A stretch of 64,000 bases of DNA from Kistimonas asteriae. Its GTDB lineage: Bacteria > Pseudomonadota > Gammaproteobacteria > Pseudomonadales > Endozoicomonadaceae. The first letter of the stretch is position 1. Each line of letters opens with the position of its first letter. This document shows, piece by piece, positions 48,307-57,182 of this stretch. The stretch spans positions 62,001 through 126,000 of the forward strand of contig NZ_JAEVHF010000013.1 of NCBI RefSeq assembly GCF_018263925.1, in the 5' to 3' direction. The notes beneath the pieces were generated by a model. It was given only the letters and a program-made list of their open reading frames with translations, made no database searches and was not told the origin of the DNA. The position numbers and the translations under genes were made by a program.

Positions 48307-48874
48307 CTGTACCACCCAGGAAATTCAGCAGCGCCTGATCATCCATCGCGCGCGCCAATACCTTATTAATAATGGCATTCACCATTTCCTCATTCTGGCT
48401 GTCTGATGGCGCCTTGATGGTACGGTAATGGTCTTCAGAGACATAGCGCCCCGCATAACGTCGACCATCCTTCAGGATTTCAATCCGTATGGCGGCTTTC
48501 AGATCAACGCCGGAGACATAATCCCCGTACGGCACCGTGTAGGACAACTCATCCATGTAAACCTGCACCTGAGGAACGGTTGTGCTGCTGACAGGCTCCA
48601 TTCCCATGGATTGCAATACATTATCAACTGCGACCTTGATGGAACGGGCAAACTGCTCATCCAAGTAGATGAAATTGGTCGTTTTGTAGATCCCGCCCCG
48701 GGTGCCAAGCTGCGGTGTCGCCCGCTCATCATAGACGGTGACCGCCACAGGACCGCTCAGCTGGGCCGTGCGCTCTGCAATCTTGATATCTGGCACAACC
48801 TCAACCGTCTGAGGTCCCAGGATACAACCGCCCAGCGCCATGGTCAGTCCGAGTATTGCTAACTGTTTTTTCAT
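48296..48874 (-). CDS. YajG-family lipoprotein
   Basis: 192 residues from ATG 48874 (MKKQLAILG). Lipobox LGGC. Body pattern PVAVTVYDERATPQLGTR, a conserved VQVYMDELSYTVPYG strand and a C-terminal helix with NAIINKVLARAM, as in E. coli YajG (uncharacterised outer-membrane lipoprotein). Confidence 0.8.
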   Translation of the reverse strand: MKKQLAILGLTMALGGCILGPQTVEVVPDIKIAERTAQLSGPVAVTVYDERATPQLGTRGGIYKTTNFIYLDEQFARSIKVAVDNVLQSMGMEPVSSTTVPQVQVYMDELSYTVPYGDYVSGVDLKAAIRIEILKDGRRYAGRYVSEDHYRTIKAPSDSQNEEMVNAIINKVLARAMDDQALLNFLGGTAGS

Positions 48875-49027
48875 GGTTGATCTCTGTCTCAACACCATTC
48901 CTGATTCACCACCACTAAAGAAACAAATACAACGCAATAAGGCAGCGAGATTATATTACGTTTACTGCAAGGAGCGCATTGTGAGCTGTTTTATACTTTT
49001 ATAATACGTGACCGTTGCTGGGCAGGG

Positions 49028-49966
49028 ATGATGGCTAAAGTGAACGGAGTTGGTAGTCTCAAAGCGTTATACTCTAACGCCAAAGAGTCCGTTTCCCCAA
49101 AATCTCTTTTAAAGGCGCTCAATCGAAAGATAAGCCAGATAACCCACCCCACAAAACAACCCGTTTTATCGCTATCAACGGACAAAACCCCACCCACTCC
49201 GGATAAAACATTACCAACCAGGACTGTCAGCCACCATACGCCCAACAATACAACACTGTCCCGTCCTCCAGGTAACCCTGCAAATCCCGCATCGGCTCAA
49301 AAGCAGGCTGTTTATCAAAATTATGAGAGAGCCTCACAACAATTGACCGATTTAAACAGCATTCAACGCTTTAAAAAAGACCTTCTGATGGGGTACGGAG
49401 CAGGCAACCTTAATGATGCCCAGTTCAGCCAACTCTCCGGCAAAGTCACTTCCGCATTGTTCAGACTTGTCCGCCAGGGACAAGTAGCCAATCTATCACT
49501 GACGCTCCTGACACCTTTGGTAGGCGATGACAAAGCCAGAGAAATCATGAAAGACGTTGATACGCAGCTGACAACACGCCTCAACACACTGAGATGCGGA
49601 GCAGCACAACATCCCAATACGCTGTATGAAAATCTGTCTAACAAGGGCAAGCAACTCAGTACATTGCGAGACGCCATAGCGTTTAAACGAGAACTGTTGG
49701 CACGTACTGGATCAAAGGAACTATCCTCGGATAAATTCCAGAAATTACATATAAACGCACTTATCCCAGCATTGAAGAAACTGGCCCAGAAACCCGAGCA
49801 GGCAAAACAGATGACTTATAAACGCCTGAGCCTATTAGTCGGTGGTTTTCAGGCAACCGAAATACTAAAAATATGCAGAAGTACACTTTTGAAAGCAGAC
49901 ATGCAGCTATTAAAAAGCCTTAAGAATATACCCGACCCACCAACACATACACCACCTGCAGCATAA
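49028..49966 (+). CDS. Orphan protein with two ~90-residue internal repeats
   Basis: 312 residues with no signal peptide. A Ser/Thr/Pro-rich, low-complexity N-terminal part (40-95) precedes two copies of one helical module: residues 96-185 and 200-295. Shared pattern: Y-x-N near the start, QL-x2-L, FK-x2-LL, a Gly, F-x2-L, AL-x2-L, LVG and EI-x-K. Lys/Thr-rich, AT-richer than neighbours, no family recognised. An unstructured start plus repeated helical modules is common among type III/IV effectors, but no secretion signal is proved. It stands alone between YajG-like and leuA genes. Confidence 0.6.
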   Translation: MMAKVNGVGSLKALYSNAKESVSPKSLLKALNRKISQITHPTKQPVLSLSTDKTPPTPDKTLPTRTVSHHTPNNTTLSRPPGNPANPASAQKQAVYQNYERASQQLTDLNSIQRFKKDLLMGYGAGNLNDAQFSQLSGKVTSALFRLVRQGQVANLSLTLLTPLVGDDKAREIMKDVDTQLTTRLNTLRCGAAQHPNTLYENLSNKGKQLSTLRDAIAFKRELLARTGSKELSSDKFQKLHINALIPALKKLAQKPEQAKQMTYKRLSLLVGGFQATEILKICRSTLLKADMQLLKSLKNIPDPPTHTPPAA

Positions 49967-50114
49967 AATGCATCATCAATCTCTGATGTTGAACAGATAG
50001 CCAACAGACACTCAATACCAATGGATAAATCCGTTTTCCATCCACCGGGTTGGAAAACATCACAATGGACGTTATATTACGCCAAACAGCCATCAACATA
50101 CGTAGAAAACACAA

Positions 50115-50204
50115 ATGGCATTATCAAGGCACAACAATCCGCCCACGGGGATCAGCAAAAAGACCTTCTTCGCTCCCGCACGCCTGCTTCTCCTACTGCC
50201 TTAG
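50115..50204 (+). promoter_or_regulatory. Candidate leucine leader peptide (leuL) upstream of leuA
   Basis: A 29-codon frame starts with ATG at 50115 and ends RLLLLLP-stop: five consecutive, differently spelled Leu codons (50184-50198) just before TAG at 50202. Such a peptide is the sensor of ribosome-mediated attenuation. No classical U-run terminator follows. Two exclusive pairings are visible: GGCGCATCC (50239) with GGACGCC (50257), or TCCAGA (50245-50250) with TCTGGA (50310-50315), which covers the leuA ribosome-binding site. So control could be translational. The ribosome-binding site of the leader is weak. Confidence 0.55.
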
Positions 50205-50324
50205 GGCAGCATAATTTTCTTCACCCCGGCCCCGCTGAGGCGCATCCAGAAGCACCGGACGCCTGAAACAGCACACAACACAGACCCGTATTCCAAATTC
50301 CAATAATTGTCTGGAGTGTTTGCG

Positions 50325-51872
50325 ATGAGTGAGAATCGCGTTGTAATTTTCGACACCACCCTCAGGGATGGCGAGCAGAGCCCTGGCGCATCAATGACCC
50401 GTGATGAAAAGCTGCGCATTGCACGATCCCTGGAAAAAATGCAGGTGGATGTCATCGAAGCCGGGTTTGCCATGGCCAGTCCGGGGGACTTTGAGTCCGT
50501 CAAAGCCATTGCCGAAACCATCCGGGAAAGCACCATCTGTAGCCTGTCCCGGGCACTGGACAAAGATATCGATCGGGCTGCCGAAGCCCTGAAACCGGCA
50601 TCCCGTGGGCGAATCCATACCTTTATCGCCACCTCACCCATCCATATGAAATACAAACTTCAGATGGAACCGGAGCAGGTGATTGAACAGGCCGTCCATG
50701 CAGTCAAGCGTGCCAGGAACCAGGTGGAGGATGTCGAGTTCTCCTGCGAAGACGCTGGTCGTTCCGAGCTGGATTTCCTCTGCCGGATTATCGAGAAAGC
50801 CATTGATGCGGGTGCGCGCACCATCAACATTCCGGATACCGTCGGCTATGCCCTGCCCCACCAGTTCGGTGAAACCATCCAACAACTGATTGAACGTATT
50901 CCGAATTCTGACAAGGCCATTTTCTCCGTACACTGTCACAACGACCTCGGTCTTGCCGTTGCCAATTCCCTGGCGGCTGTCGTTAACGGCGCCCGGCAAG
51001 TAGAGTGTACCATCAACGGACTGGGTGAGCGGGCCGGTAACGCTTCGCTGGAAGAAATTGTCATGGCTATCCGCACCCGTGGTGACAACCTGCAGGTGGA
51101 TACTGCCATAGACACCCGCCAGATTGTGCCGGCTTCCCGCCTGGTATCGGGCATCACCGGCTTCCCGGTACAGCCCAATAAGGCCATTGTCGGCATCAAC
51201 GCCTTTGCCCATGAAGCCGGCATCCATCAGGATGGCGTACTCAAGCACCGGGAAACCTATGAAATCATGAAAGCCGAGGACGTCGGCTGGAATGCCAACC
51301 GGATGGTACTGGGCAAGCATTCCGGCCGGAATGCGTTCAAGAGTCGTCTGCAGGAACTCAATATCACCATCGCGGATGACGAAGCGCTCAACAAGGCTTT
51401 CATGCAGTTCAAGGCGCTGGCGGACAAAAAACACGAAATCTATGACGAAGACCTCCAGGCCCTGGTCACCGATGCCAGAAATCAGGACATTGCCGAGAAG
51501 TACAGTCTGTTGCAGATGGAGGCCAGCTCCCGAATGGGCATCACACCCGAAGCCCAGCTGACCATGACGGTGGATGGCAAGGAAGCACAAATCACCAGTG
51601 AAGGCGATGGCCCGGTGGATGCGATCTTCAAGGCCATTGAATCTGTCGCAGATTCGGGCGCCAAACTGGAACTCTACTCTGTCAATGCGATCACGGAAGG
51701 TACTGACTCCCAGGGTGAAGTGACTGTCCGGCTCGCCAAAGATGGTCAGATCGTCAATGGTAATGGCGCCGACACTGATATCCTGGTGGCATCTGCCAAG
51801 GCCTATATCAATGCGTTGAACCTGCTGACATCAGGCATTCGCAAGGCTAACCCGCAGACCGACAGCGTCTGA
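50325..51872 (+). CDS. leuA: 2-isopropylmalate synthase
   Basis: 515 residues from the ATG at 50325 (MSENRVVIF), with GGAG 8 bases upstream. First committed step of leucine synthesis: acetyl-CoA plus 2-oxoisovalerate. Metal/catalytic motifs [16 protein letters not shown] and [15 protein letters not shown]. The C-terminal regulatory domain (leucine feedback) has [22 protein letters not shown] sequence. It is the long LeuA form common in Gammaproteobacteria. It stands apart from leuBCD and has its own terminator. Confidence 0.96.
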   Translation: MSENRVVIFDTTLRDGEQSPGASMTRDEKLRIARSLEKMQVDVIEAGFAMASPGDFESVKAIAETIRESTICSLSRALDKDIDRAAEALKPASRGRIHTFIATSPIHMKYKLQMEPEQVIEQAVHAVKRARNQVEDVEFSCEDAGRSELDFLCRIIEKAIDAGARTINIPDTVGYALPHQFGETIQQLIERIPNSDKAIFSVHCHNDLGLAVANSLAAVVNGARQVECTINGLGERAGNASLEEIVMAIRTRGDNLQVDTAIDTRQIVPASRLVSGITGFPVQPNKAIVGINAFAHEAGIHQDGVLKHRETYEIMKAEDVGWNANRMVLGKHSGRNAFKSRLQELNITIADDEALNKAFMQFKALADKKHEIYDEDLQALVTDARNQDIAEKYSLLQMEASSRMGITPEAQLTMTVDGKEAQITSEGDGPVDAIFKAIESVADSGAKLELYSVNAITEGTDSQGEVTVRLAKDGQIVNGNGADTDILVASAKAYINALNLLTSGIRKANPQTDSV

Positions 51873-51891
51873 CCGACGTCCATCCATCAAC

Positions 51892-51926
51892 AACGGGTGG
51901 TAACCATTCTGTTACTGCCCGTTTTG
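51892..51926 (+). terminator. leuA terminator
   Basis: AACGGGTGGTAAC / GTTACTGCCCGTT stem (one mismatch and one wobble) followed by TTG. Confidence 0.65.
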
Positions 51927-52000
51927 CTTATCCGCGGTTTTGCATACAATAGGAAGGAGCCAGCCAACAGCCCCTCCGGGGCGGGAGCCTCCGGAGCCGC

Positions 52001-52795
52001 ATGAACGAACAACAACGCCAGCAATACCTTGACGCCATGGGCATCCAGCCTTGGTTTCCCCGTTATATTCTGCCGGAAGCCAAACCCTCGACGACCTGCG
52101 AATGGGACTGGGAAGCCTGGGAGGCGGAGCATCCGCCAGCGATCACGGTAGAACAACCCCAGACGCGCGTCGAGCAGACTGTAACACCCGCGTCCTTTAA
52201 GCCTGCGGGCAAACCCATCATGCGACCTGCGGATATTCTGGGCGAAACACCCGAACAAGCCGCAGAGGCCAATATTGAAACGCCCGCAGCACAGGTTCGC
52301 GCCCAGAGCAAACCGGTCAAACCCGCCGAGCGGTTTCGCCTGGTCACACTCTCGATAAGCGACGACTGCCTGATAGTCTCAGAGTTGCCCAGCACCGGCA
52401 TGAACCAGTTCACCCGTTTCCATGAAAGGCTGTTAAGAAATCTGCTCTTTTCTGTCGATATTCCTGTCGCGCCATCGTTACAGCCAGCGTTGTTTGACTG
52501 GCCCATCGCCGGCAACCGGGCTGACCAGGATGAACAGGCGGCCTATGATGCTGTGCACGGTTACCTGACCAACCAGTTTGGCCTGGGACGCCGTAAAACA
52601 GTCTTTCTGCTGGGCCGCAACTGTGTACGTTATGTCTTGGGTCCGGACACCGATTTTGATGAAGTCCGGGGTATTCAGGACAAAGACCAACAAATCACTG
52701 TGATAACCCACAGCCTGGATGCACTGATGAAACTACCCGCCATCAAGGCCGATACCTGGCGCGACATCTCTCCTTTATTAACTCATAACTCATGA
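52001..52795 (+). CDS. HolD-like DNA polymerase III psi subunit
   Basis: 264 residues, much longer than E. coli HolD (137). The N-terminus QYLDAMGIQPWFPR matches the HolD start, which binds chi. The C-terminal half has a strand VFLLGRNCVRYVLG and a final THSLDALMKLPAIKADTW, resembling the HolD end. The middle (40-110) is a Pro/Ala/Thr-rich linker. Its stop overlaps the rimI start (ATGA), the conserved holD-rimI pairing. The function follows from context and weak similarity. Its partner holC is at the other end of the window. Confidence 0.7.
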   Translation: MNEQQRQQYLDAMGIQPWFPRYILPEAKPSTTCEWDWEAWEAEHPPAITVEQPQTRVEQTVTPASFKPAGKPIMRPADILGETPEQAAEANIETPAAQVRAQSKPVKPAERFRLVTLSISDDCLIVSELPSTGMNQFTRFHERLLRNLLFSVDIPVAPSLQPALFDWPIAGNRADQDEQAAYDAVHGYLTNQFGLGRRKTVFLLGRNCVRYVLGPDTDFDEVRGIQDKDQQITVITHSLDALMKLPAIKADTWRDISPLLTHNS

Positions 52796-53280
52796 TCACG
52801 TCTGAAATATATTCCGAGCTTTCCCCTATTGTGCAACGCGCCATGACGCTTGAGGACCTTGAGTCCGTATTTGCCATCGAATGCCTTGCACATTCGCACC
52901 CCTGGTCCATTGGTAACGTCAGGGACTGCATCACCTCTGGCTATCACTGCCAGGTACTGGAACAGGACGGGGACATTGTCGCCTTTGGCATCATCTCTGC
53001 GGCCATTGGTGAATCGCACCTGCTGAACCTGGTCGTATCACCCAACCACCAGCGCCAGGGACTGGGTCAACGATTGCTCAACCAGCTTCTCAAAGCCGCT
53101 GCCACACTGGATGCCGAGGTTATGTTCCTGGAAGTCCGCGCCTCGAACCAGGGCGCCATTACGCTTTATCTGGAAAACGGTTTTTCGGAAATAGGCCGGC
53201 GCAAGAATTACTATCCAACCAAACAGGGACGGGAAGAAGCCATCGTCATGGTCATGGATCTCACCTTTCTTGACGATTGA
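52792..53280 (+). CDS. rimI: Ribosomal protein S18 alanine N-acetyltransferase RimI
   Basis: 162 residues, GNAT fold. It acetylates the N-terminus of S18. Acetyl-CoA site VVSPNHQRQGLGQRLLNQL, then FLEVRASNQGAITLYLENGF and GRRKNYYPTKQGREEAIVM, all typical. Overlaps the holD-like gene by 4 bp. Confidence 0.93.
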   Translation: MITSEIYSELSPIVQRAMTLEDLESVFAIECLAHSHPWSIGNVRDCITSGYHCQVLEQDGDIVAFGIISAAIGESHLLNLVVSPNHQRQGLGQRLLNQLLKAAATLDAEVMFLEVRASNQGAITLYLENGFSEIGRRKNYYPTKQGREEAIVMVMDLTFLDD

Positions 53281-53370
53281 CATCGCCTTCTGTCGATCAC
53301 TCCCTTCCCATGCGTGGCGCAGGCCGATAGACTGCCGCCACGCCAACAACAACGATGACAGGCTTTGCCC

Positions 53371-55296
53371 ATGGCCACACTGCTCCGAGCATGCTTCACG
53401 CTATTGCTGTTCCTGCCGCCCCTGATCGCACAGGCGGATGAAAAGAACTTCACCCTGCTGCATACCAATGACTGGCAGTCCCGCCTGTTGGGTTTCGGCC
53501 CCAACCTTGAGTACACCCCCCACACGGTCAACGATGACAAAACCACCGGTGGCATCGCCCGTCTCGCTACCCAAATCAAGACGATCCGCGCACAACAAAC
53601 CGCCGGTGAACCGTTGATACTGCTTGATGGCGGTGACTTCAGCATGGGCACCCTGTTTCACACGATTACCCGGGAAACCGGCGCCGAACTCCAGTTGATG
53701 CAGAAGCTGGGCTATGACGCCATCACCCTCGGTAACCATGAATTTGATTTCCGTCCAGATGGGCTTGCGCAGATGATCCGCTCTGCGCATCAGGCACAAG
53801 GCGCCATTCCGCCCATCGTGATCTCCAACCTGTTTTTCTCCGAATCAGGCAAAGGCGACGCATCGCTGAAAGCGGTCTACGACGACCAGTTGATCCGTCG
53901 CAAGCTGGTGCTGGAAAAAGATGGCATCCGGTTTGGTTTCTTTGGTTTGATCGGTGTCGATGCCCGTAATTCAGCCCCGAATGCACAACCTGTGCGGATT
54001 GACCGTCAGATCGAAGTGGCAAAATCCATGGTGGCTGAACTGAAACAACAGGATAAAGCGGATGTCGTTATCCTGCTCTCCCACAGCGGTGTGGTGCAAA
54101 ACAGCGACGGCCTCTGGACGGGTGAGGAAGTCGAGTATGCCCGCCAGATACCGGGTATTGATATCATCATCGGCGGCCACAGCCATACCCCAATTTTTGA
54201 ACCCATCATGATCAACGGTACGCCGATTGTGCAGGCGGGTTCCGATGGTCAGTATCTGGGCGAAATGGCGGTCAAGCTGACCGACAACGGTATTCGCATG
54301 ACCGCCTATAAACTTCATCCGATCAATGACAAGATTCCCGGGGATCCGGAAATCAGCAAAATGATTGCCGATTTCAAGGTGCAGGTCAGTGAAAAGATGC
54401 TCACGCCCAGGGGTTATCACTTCGACCAGCCACTGGTCAAAACCCCCACCGACCTGGGCAGGGACTATGATGACCCGCGGCTCGGCAACCTGGTCACCGA
54501 TGCCATCCGCAAAGCGACCGGCGCCGATATCGGCCTGACTGGCAACGGGACACTGCGTGACGATATCCTGCAGGGCGAAACCGGTGTGCAAGCTGTCTCT
54601 GACATCTTCCGCATCCAGCCCCTCGGTATCGGCGAACACGATGATGAACCCGGATACCCATTGATGAAAGCCTGGTTGACGGGTCCTGAGGTTAAGAGCC
54701 TGCTGGAAGTGCTGCTGCTCGGTTATCAGACCCGCAGCGACGCCTATTACCCACGCCTGTCCGGCATTCGCTTTACCTATAACAACTTCCGCCCTCCGTT
54801 TGACCGGGTGACAAAGGTGGAACTGGGCGATCCCGTCAATGGCTACACCATGATGGATCTCAGTGGTAAAAGCGATCGTCTCTACAGCATTGGCGGCACC
54901 AGCTATGTCGGCAGCTTTACCTGGATCATCCCGGATATCAGCCATGGCCTGCTGAGCGTCACCCCGAAATACGCCAACGGCCAACCCATTGCCAATATCC
55001 GTGACGCCATTCTGGATATCAGCCCGGAAACACCTGGCATTCAGGAAATGAAAATCTGGCAGGCCATGATGGATTATCTGGGTTCGTTACCGGATCTGGA
55101 TAACGACGGCCTGTCCGACATCCCGCTGGACAGTACCACCACGGAACAGCGCATGATCGCAGATCATAGCCTCAATCCGGCCAAACTTTTCAGTAACAGC
55201 ACCTGGATTCTATGGACGACGCTGGGTCTGCTGATTATCCTGATCGGCTTGCTGGGATGGTTACTGGTCGCTGTGGGACGGCGATTACGGCGTTAA
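53371..55296 (+). CDS. Membrane-anchored 5'-nucleotidase / UDP-sugar hydrolase family protein
   Basis: 641 residues from ATG 53371. Signal peptide to about 23. Metallophosphatase motifs: LLHTNDWQS, LDGGDFSMGTLF, TLGNHEFDFR, LSHSGV and IIGGHSHTP. The 5'-nucleotidase C-terminal domain has GNGTLRDDILQGE and FRIQPLG. A linker DLDNDGLSDIP (thrombospondin type-3-like, Ca binding) precedes a C-terminal membrane helix (about 608-635) and RRLRR, a stop-transfer anchor. It degrades extracytoplasmic nucleotides. The C-terminal anchor is unusual compared with soluble UshA. Confidence 0.88.
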   Translation: MATLLRACFTLLLFLPPLIAQADEKNFTLLHTNDWQSRLLGFGPNLEYTPHTVNDDKTTGGIARLATQIKTIRAQQTAGEPLILLDGGDFSMGTLFHTITRETGAELQLMQKLGYDAITLGNHEFDFRPDGLAQMIRSAHQAQGAIPPIVISNLFFSESGKGDASLKAVYDDQLIRRKLVLEKDGIRFGFFGLIGVDARNSAPNAQPVRIDRQIEVAKSMVAELKQQDKADVVILLSHSGVVQNSDGLWTGEEVEYARQIPGIDIIIGGHSHTPIFEPIMINGTPIVQAGSDGQYLGEMAVKLTDNGIRMTAYKLHPINDKIPGDPEISKMIADFKVQVSEKMLTPRGYHFDQPLVKTPTDLGRDYDDPRLGNLVTDAIRKATGADIGLTGNGTLRDDILQGETGVQAVSDIFRIQPLGIGEHDDEPGYPLMKAWLTGPEVKSLLEVLLLGYQTRSDAYYPRLSGIRFTYNNFRPPFDRVTKVELGDPVNGYTMMDLSGKSDRLYSIGGTSYVGSFTWIIPDISHGLLSVTPKYANGQPIANIRDAILDISPETPGIQEMKIWQAMMDYLGSLPDLDNDGLSDIPLDSTTTEQRMIADHSLNPAKLFSNSTWILWTTLGLLIILIGLLGWLLVAVGRRLRR

Positions 55297-55461
55297 TACG
55301 CGTCATCAAGCGGTATGCCTTGCGGCTGCAGGCGTACCGCGCCTTTCTCGATCTCCAGCCCTGTAACAAACTACACTTACATACAACAGATTGCATGTTC
55401 CTGCTGGTAAGCAGCAGACACAATGCTTTATTAAACGATTACCTGACACCCTGAATATTCA

Positions 55462-56100
55462 ATGGCTGCTTTAAAACCACTACTGATCAACAATCGTACC
55501 TGGGCACAGGAAAACAAGACAAAGGATCCTGACTTCTTCAGTCGCCTGAGCGCCGGGCAGTCGCCCCAGTATCTCTGGATCGGTTGCTGTGACAGCCGGG
55601 TACCTGCCGAAATGCTCACCGGCGCGCAGCCGGGTGACCTGCTGGTACACCGGAATGTCGCCAACATGGTCTTACATGATGACACCAACTGCCTCTCTGT
55701 TCTGCAGTTTGCTGTGGAAGCCCTGAAAATCAAGCATATCGTAGTGGCCGGTCATTACGACTGCGGCGGCGTGAAAGCCGCCCTCAACGGCGGTGTTTCC
55801 GGAAAGCTGGGTAACTGGCTTCACCACCTTGAAGACATTTATCAGCAACATAAAGCGCAGTTTGATTTACTGACCGATGAGGAAGAGCGTATCAATCTGC
55901 TCTGTGAACTCAATGTCGCTCACCAGGTCGTCAATGTCGCCAACACCACGACCGTTCGAAAAGCATGGCAAAATCACTTTCCCCTGACCATTCACGGCTG
56001 TATTTACGATATCGGCGATGGTTTGCTGAAAGAGATCGGCGTCTCGGTTAATGGCCCGGATACCATACCCTCGCAATATCAGAGTACTGACCAGGAATAA
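55462..56100 (+). CDS. can: Beta-class carbonic anhydrase
   Basis: 212 residues. Zinc ligands Cys and His in GCCDSRVPAE and VAGHYDCGGVKAAL. Hydrates CO2 to bicarbonate in the cytoplasm. Standard length and no signal peptide. Convergence with no neighbour; a CCCGTCAA/TTGACGGG hairpin lies at 56119-56148. Confidence 0.95.
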   Translation: MAALKPLLINNRTWAQENKTKDPDFFSRLSAGQSPQYLWIGCCDSRVPAEMLTGAQPGDLLVHRNVANMVLHDDTNCLSVLQFAVEALKIKHIVVAGHYDCGGVKAALNGGVSGKLGNWLHHLEDIYQQHKAQFDLLTDEEERINLLCELNVAHQVVNVANTTTVRKAWQNHFPLTIHGCIYDIGDGLLKEIGVSVNGPDTIPSQYQSTDQE

Positions 56101-56236
56101 ACGCCGTGAGCACTATTGCCCGTCAACTTCCCGACTGATTTTGACGGGACAAACTTTGTCTATCATTGCTTATTAACAAGCGTGCGGTTTCAGTTGTCGC
56201 TTTCCAGTCAAACCTCAAACCATGGAATGGTACGTG

Positions 56237-56992
56237 ATGATTAAAGTCCGCAATGCATTGCTGACAGGCATGGTCTTTTGCCTGCCAGCAACCAGTCAAG
56301 CTGTCGATATGTATGCTTTTGCCCGCGGGGGAATGGCATCAACCCAGATCACCAATACCGAAGCAACCAATCCAATTTTAGTGTTAGGTGATCCTGGATA
56401 CCCTTCCGTGACTCAAAACGGTAGCTTGGGTATCGTCAAAGAAAACAACAGCGATGACGCATCAACAGCAGCCTTAGGCATAGGGTTTATCCTGAACAAA
56501 CATTTCAGGCTAGAGCTGGAAGGTTCTCTGCAACGTGAATCAGATTTTCAAATTGATCTGCAAATTGGTGGTGATCAATTTGGAACCGGAATCGTTCAGC
56601 CCCTTGGAACCGGCTTCAACAAAATTAGTGTGGAATCCGAAATTTACCTGCTCAAAGCCTATTTTGATATTCCCATCAATGAGACCGTGGCCCCCTACTT
56701 CATGGCCGGCATCGGCTATGCGCGAAATAAGGCATCTGGTGTGCAGACGTTCTCCGCCAATGCCAACTGGAATGAAAAATGGGATGACACCACCAGTAAT
56801 GACACCGCCTGGACCATCGGCATCGGCCTGTCCTACCAGTTCGACCAGAACCTGACGTTTGACCTTGGCCTCGAACACCGGAACCTGGGCAACTGGGAGC
56901 TGGACAACCTGCCCGCCACCGGTGATGAATCCTTCAAGGGCGACCTGGAATCTACCACCCTGCTATTCGGCGTACGCTACCTCTTCCATTGA
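56237..56992 (+). CDS. Outer-membrane beta-barrel protein
   Basis: 251 residues from ATG 56237 (GGAATGG upstream), signal peptide ending TSQAVD. Repeating amphipathic strands (ELEGSLQRES, YLLKAYFDIPIN, YFMAGIGYARN, WTIGIGLSYQFDQNLTFDLGLEHR) and an aromatic C-terminus RYLFH. It resembles eight-stranded OmpA/OmpW-like barrels (PF13505 type). Function not assigned. Confidence 0.8.
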   Translation: MIKVRNALLTGMVFCLPATSQAVDMYAFARGGMASTQITNTEATNPILVLGDPGYPSVTQNGSLGIVKENNSDDASTAALGIGFILNKHFRLELEGSLQRESDFQIDLQIGGDQFGTGIVQPLGTGFNKISVESEIYLLKAYFDIPINETVAPYFMAGIGYARNKASGVQTFSANANWNEKWDDTTSNDTAWTIGIGLSYQFDQNLTFDLGLEHRNLGNWELDNLPATGDESFKGDLESTTLLFGVRYLFH

Positions 56993-57182
56993 TACATCTA
57001 TAACACACTGCACTGGTGACACTACGTCCCAGTGCAGGATTTCAGCCATACCCTGCCAGCCGGGAAAATCTTGCGAACAGTCAGCCCTGTGCTAACTTCC
57101 ATAGGCGGATCATTGTTATCCCATCCGCATAATCACTAATACACCTGCCCTGATTACATTCCCGGTCACTGAGTCTGCTCGC

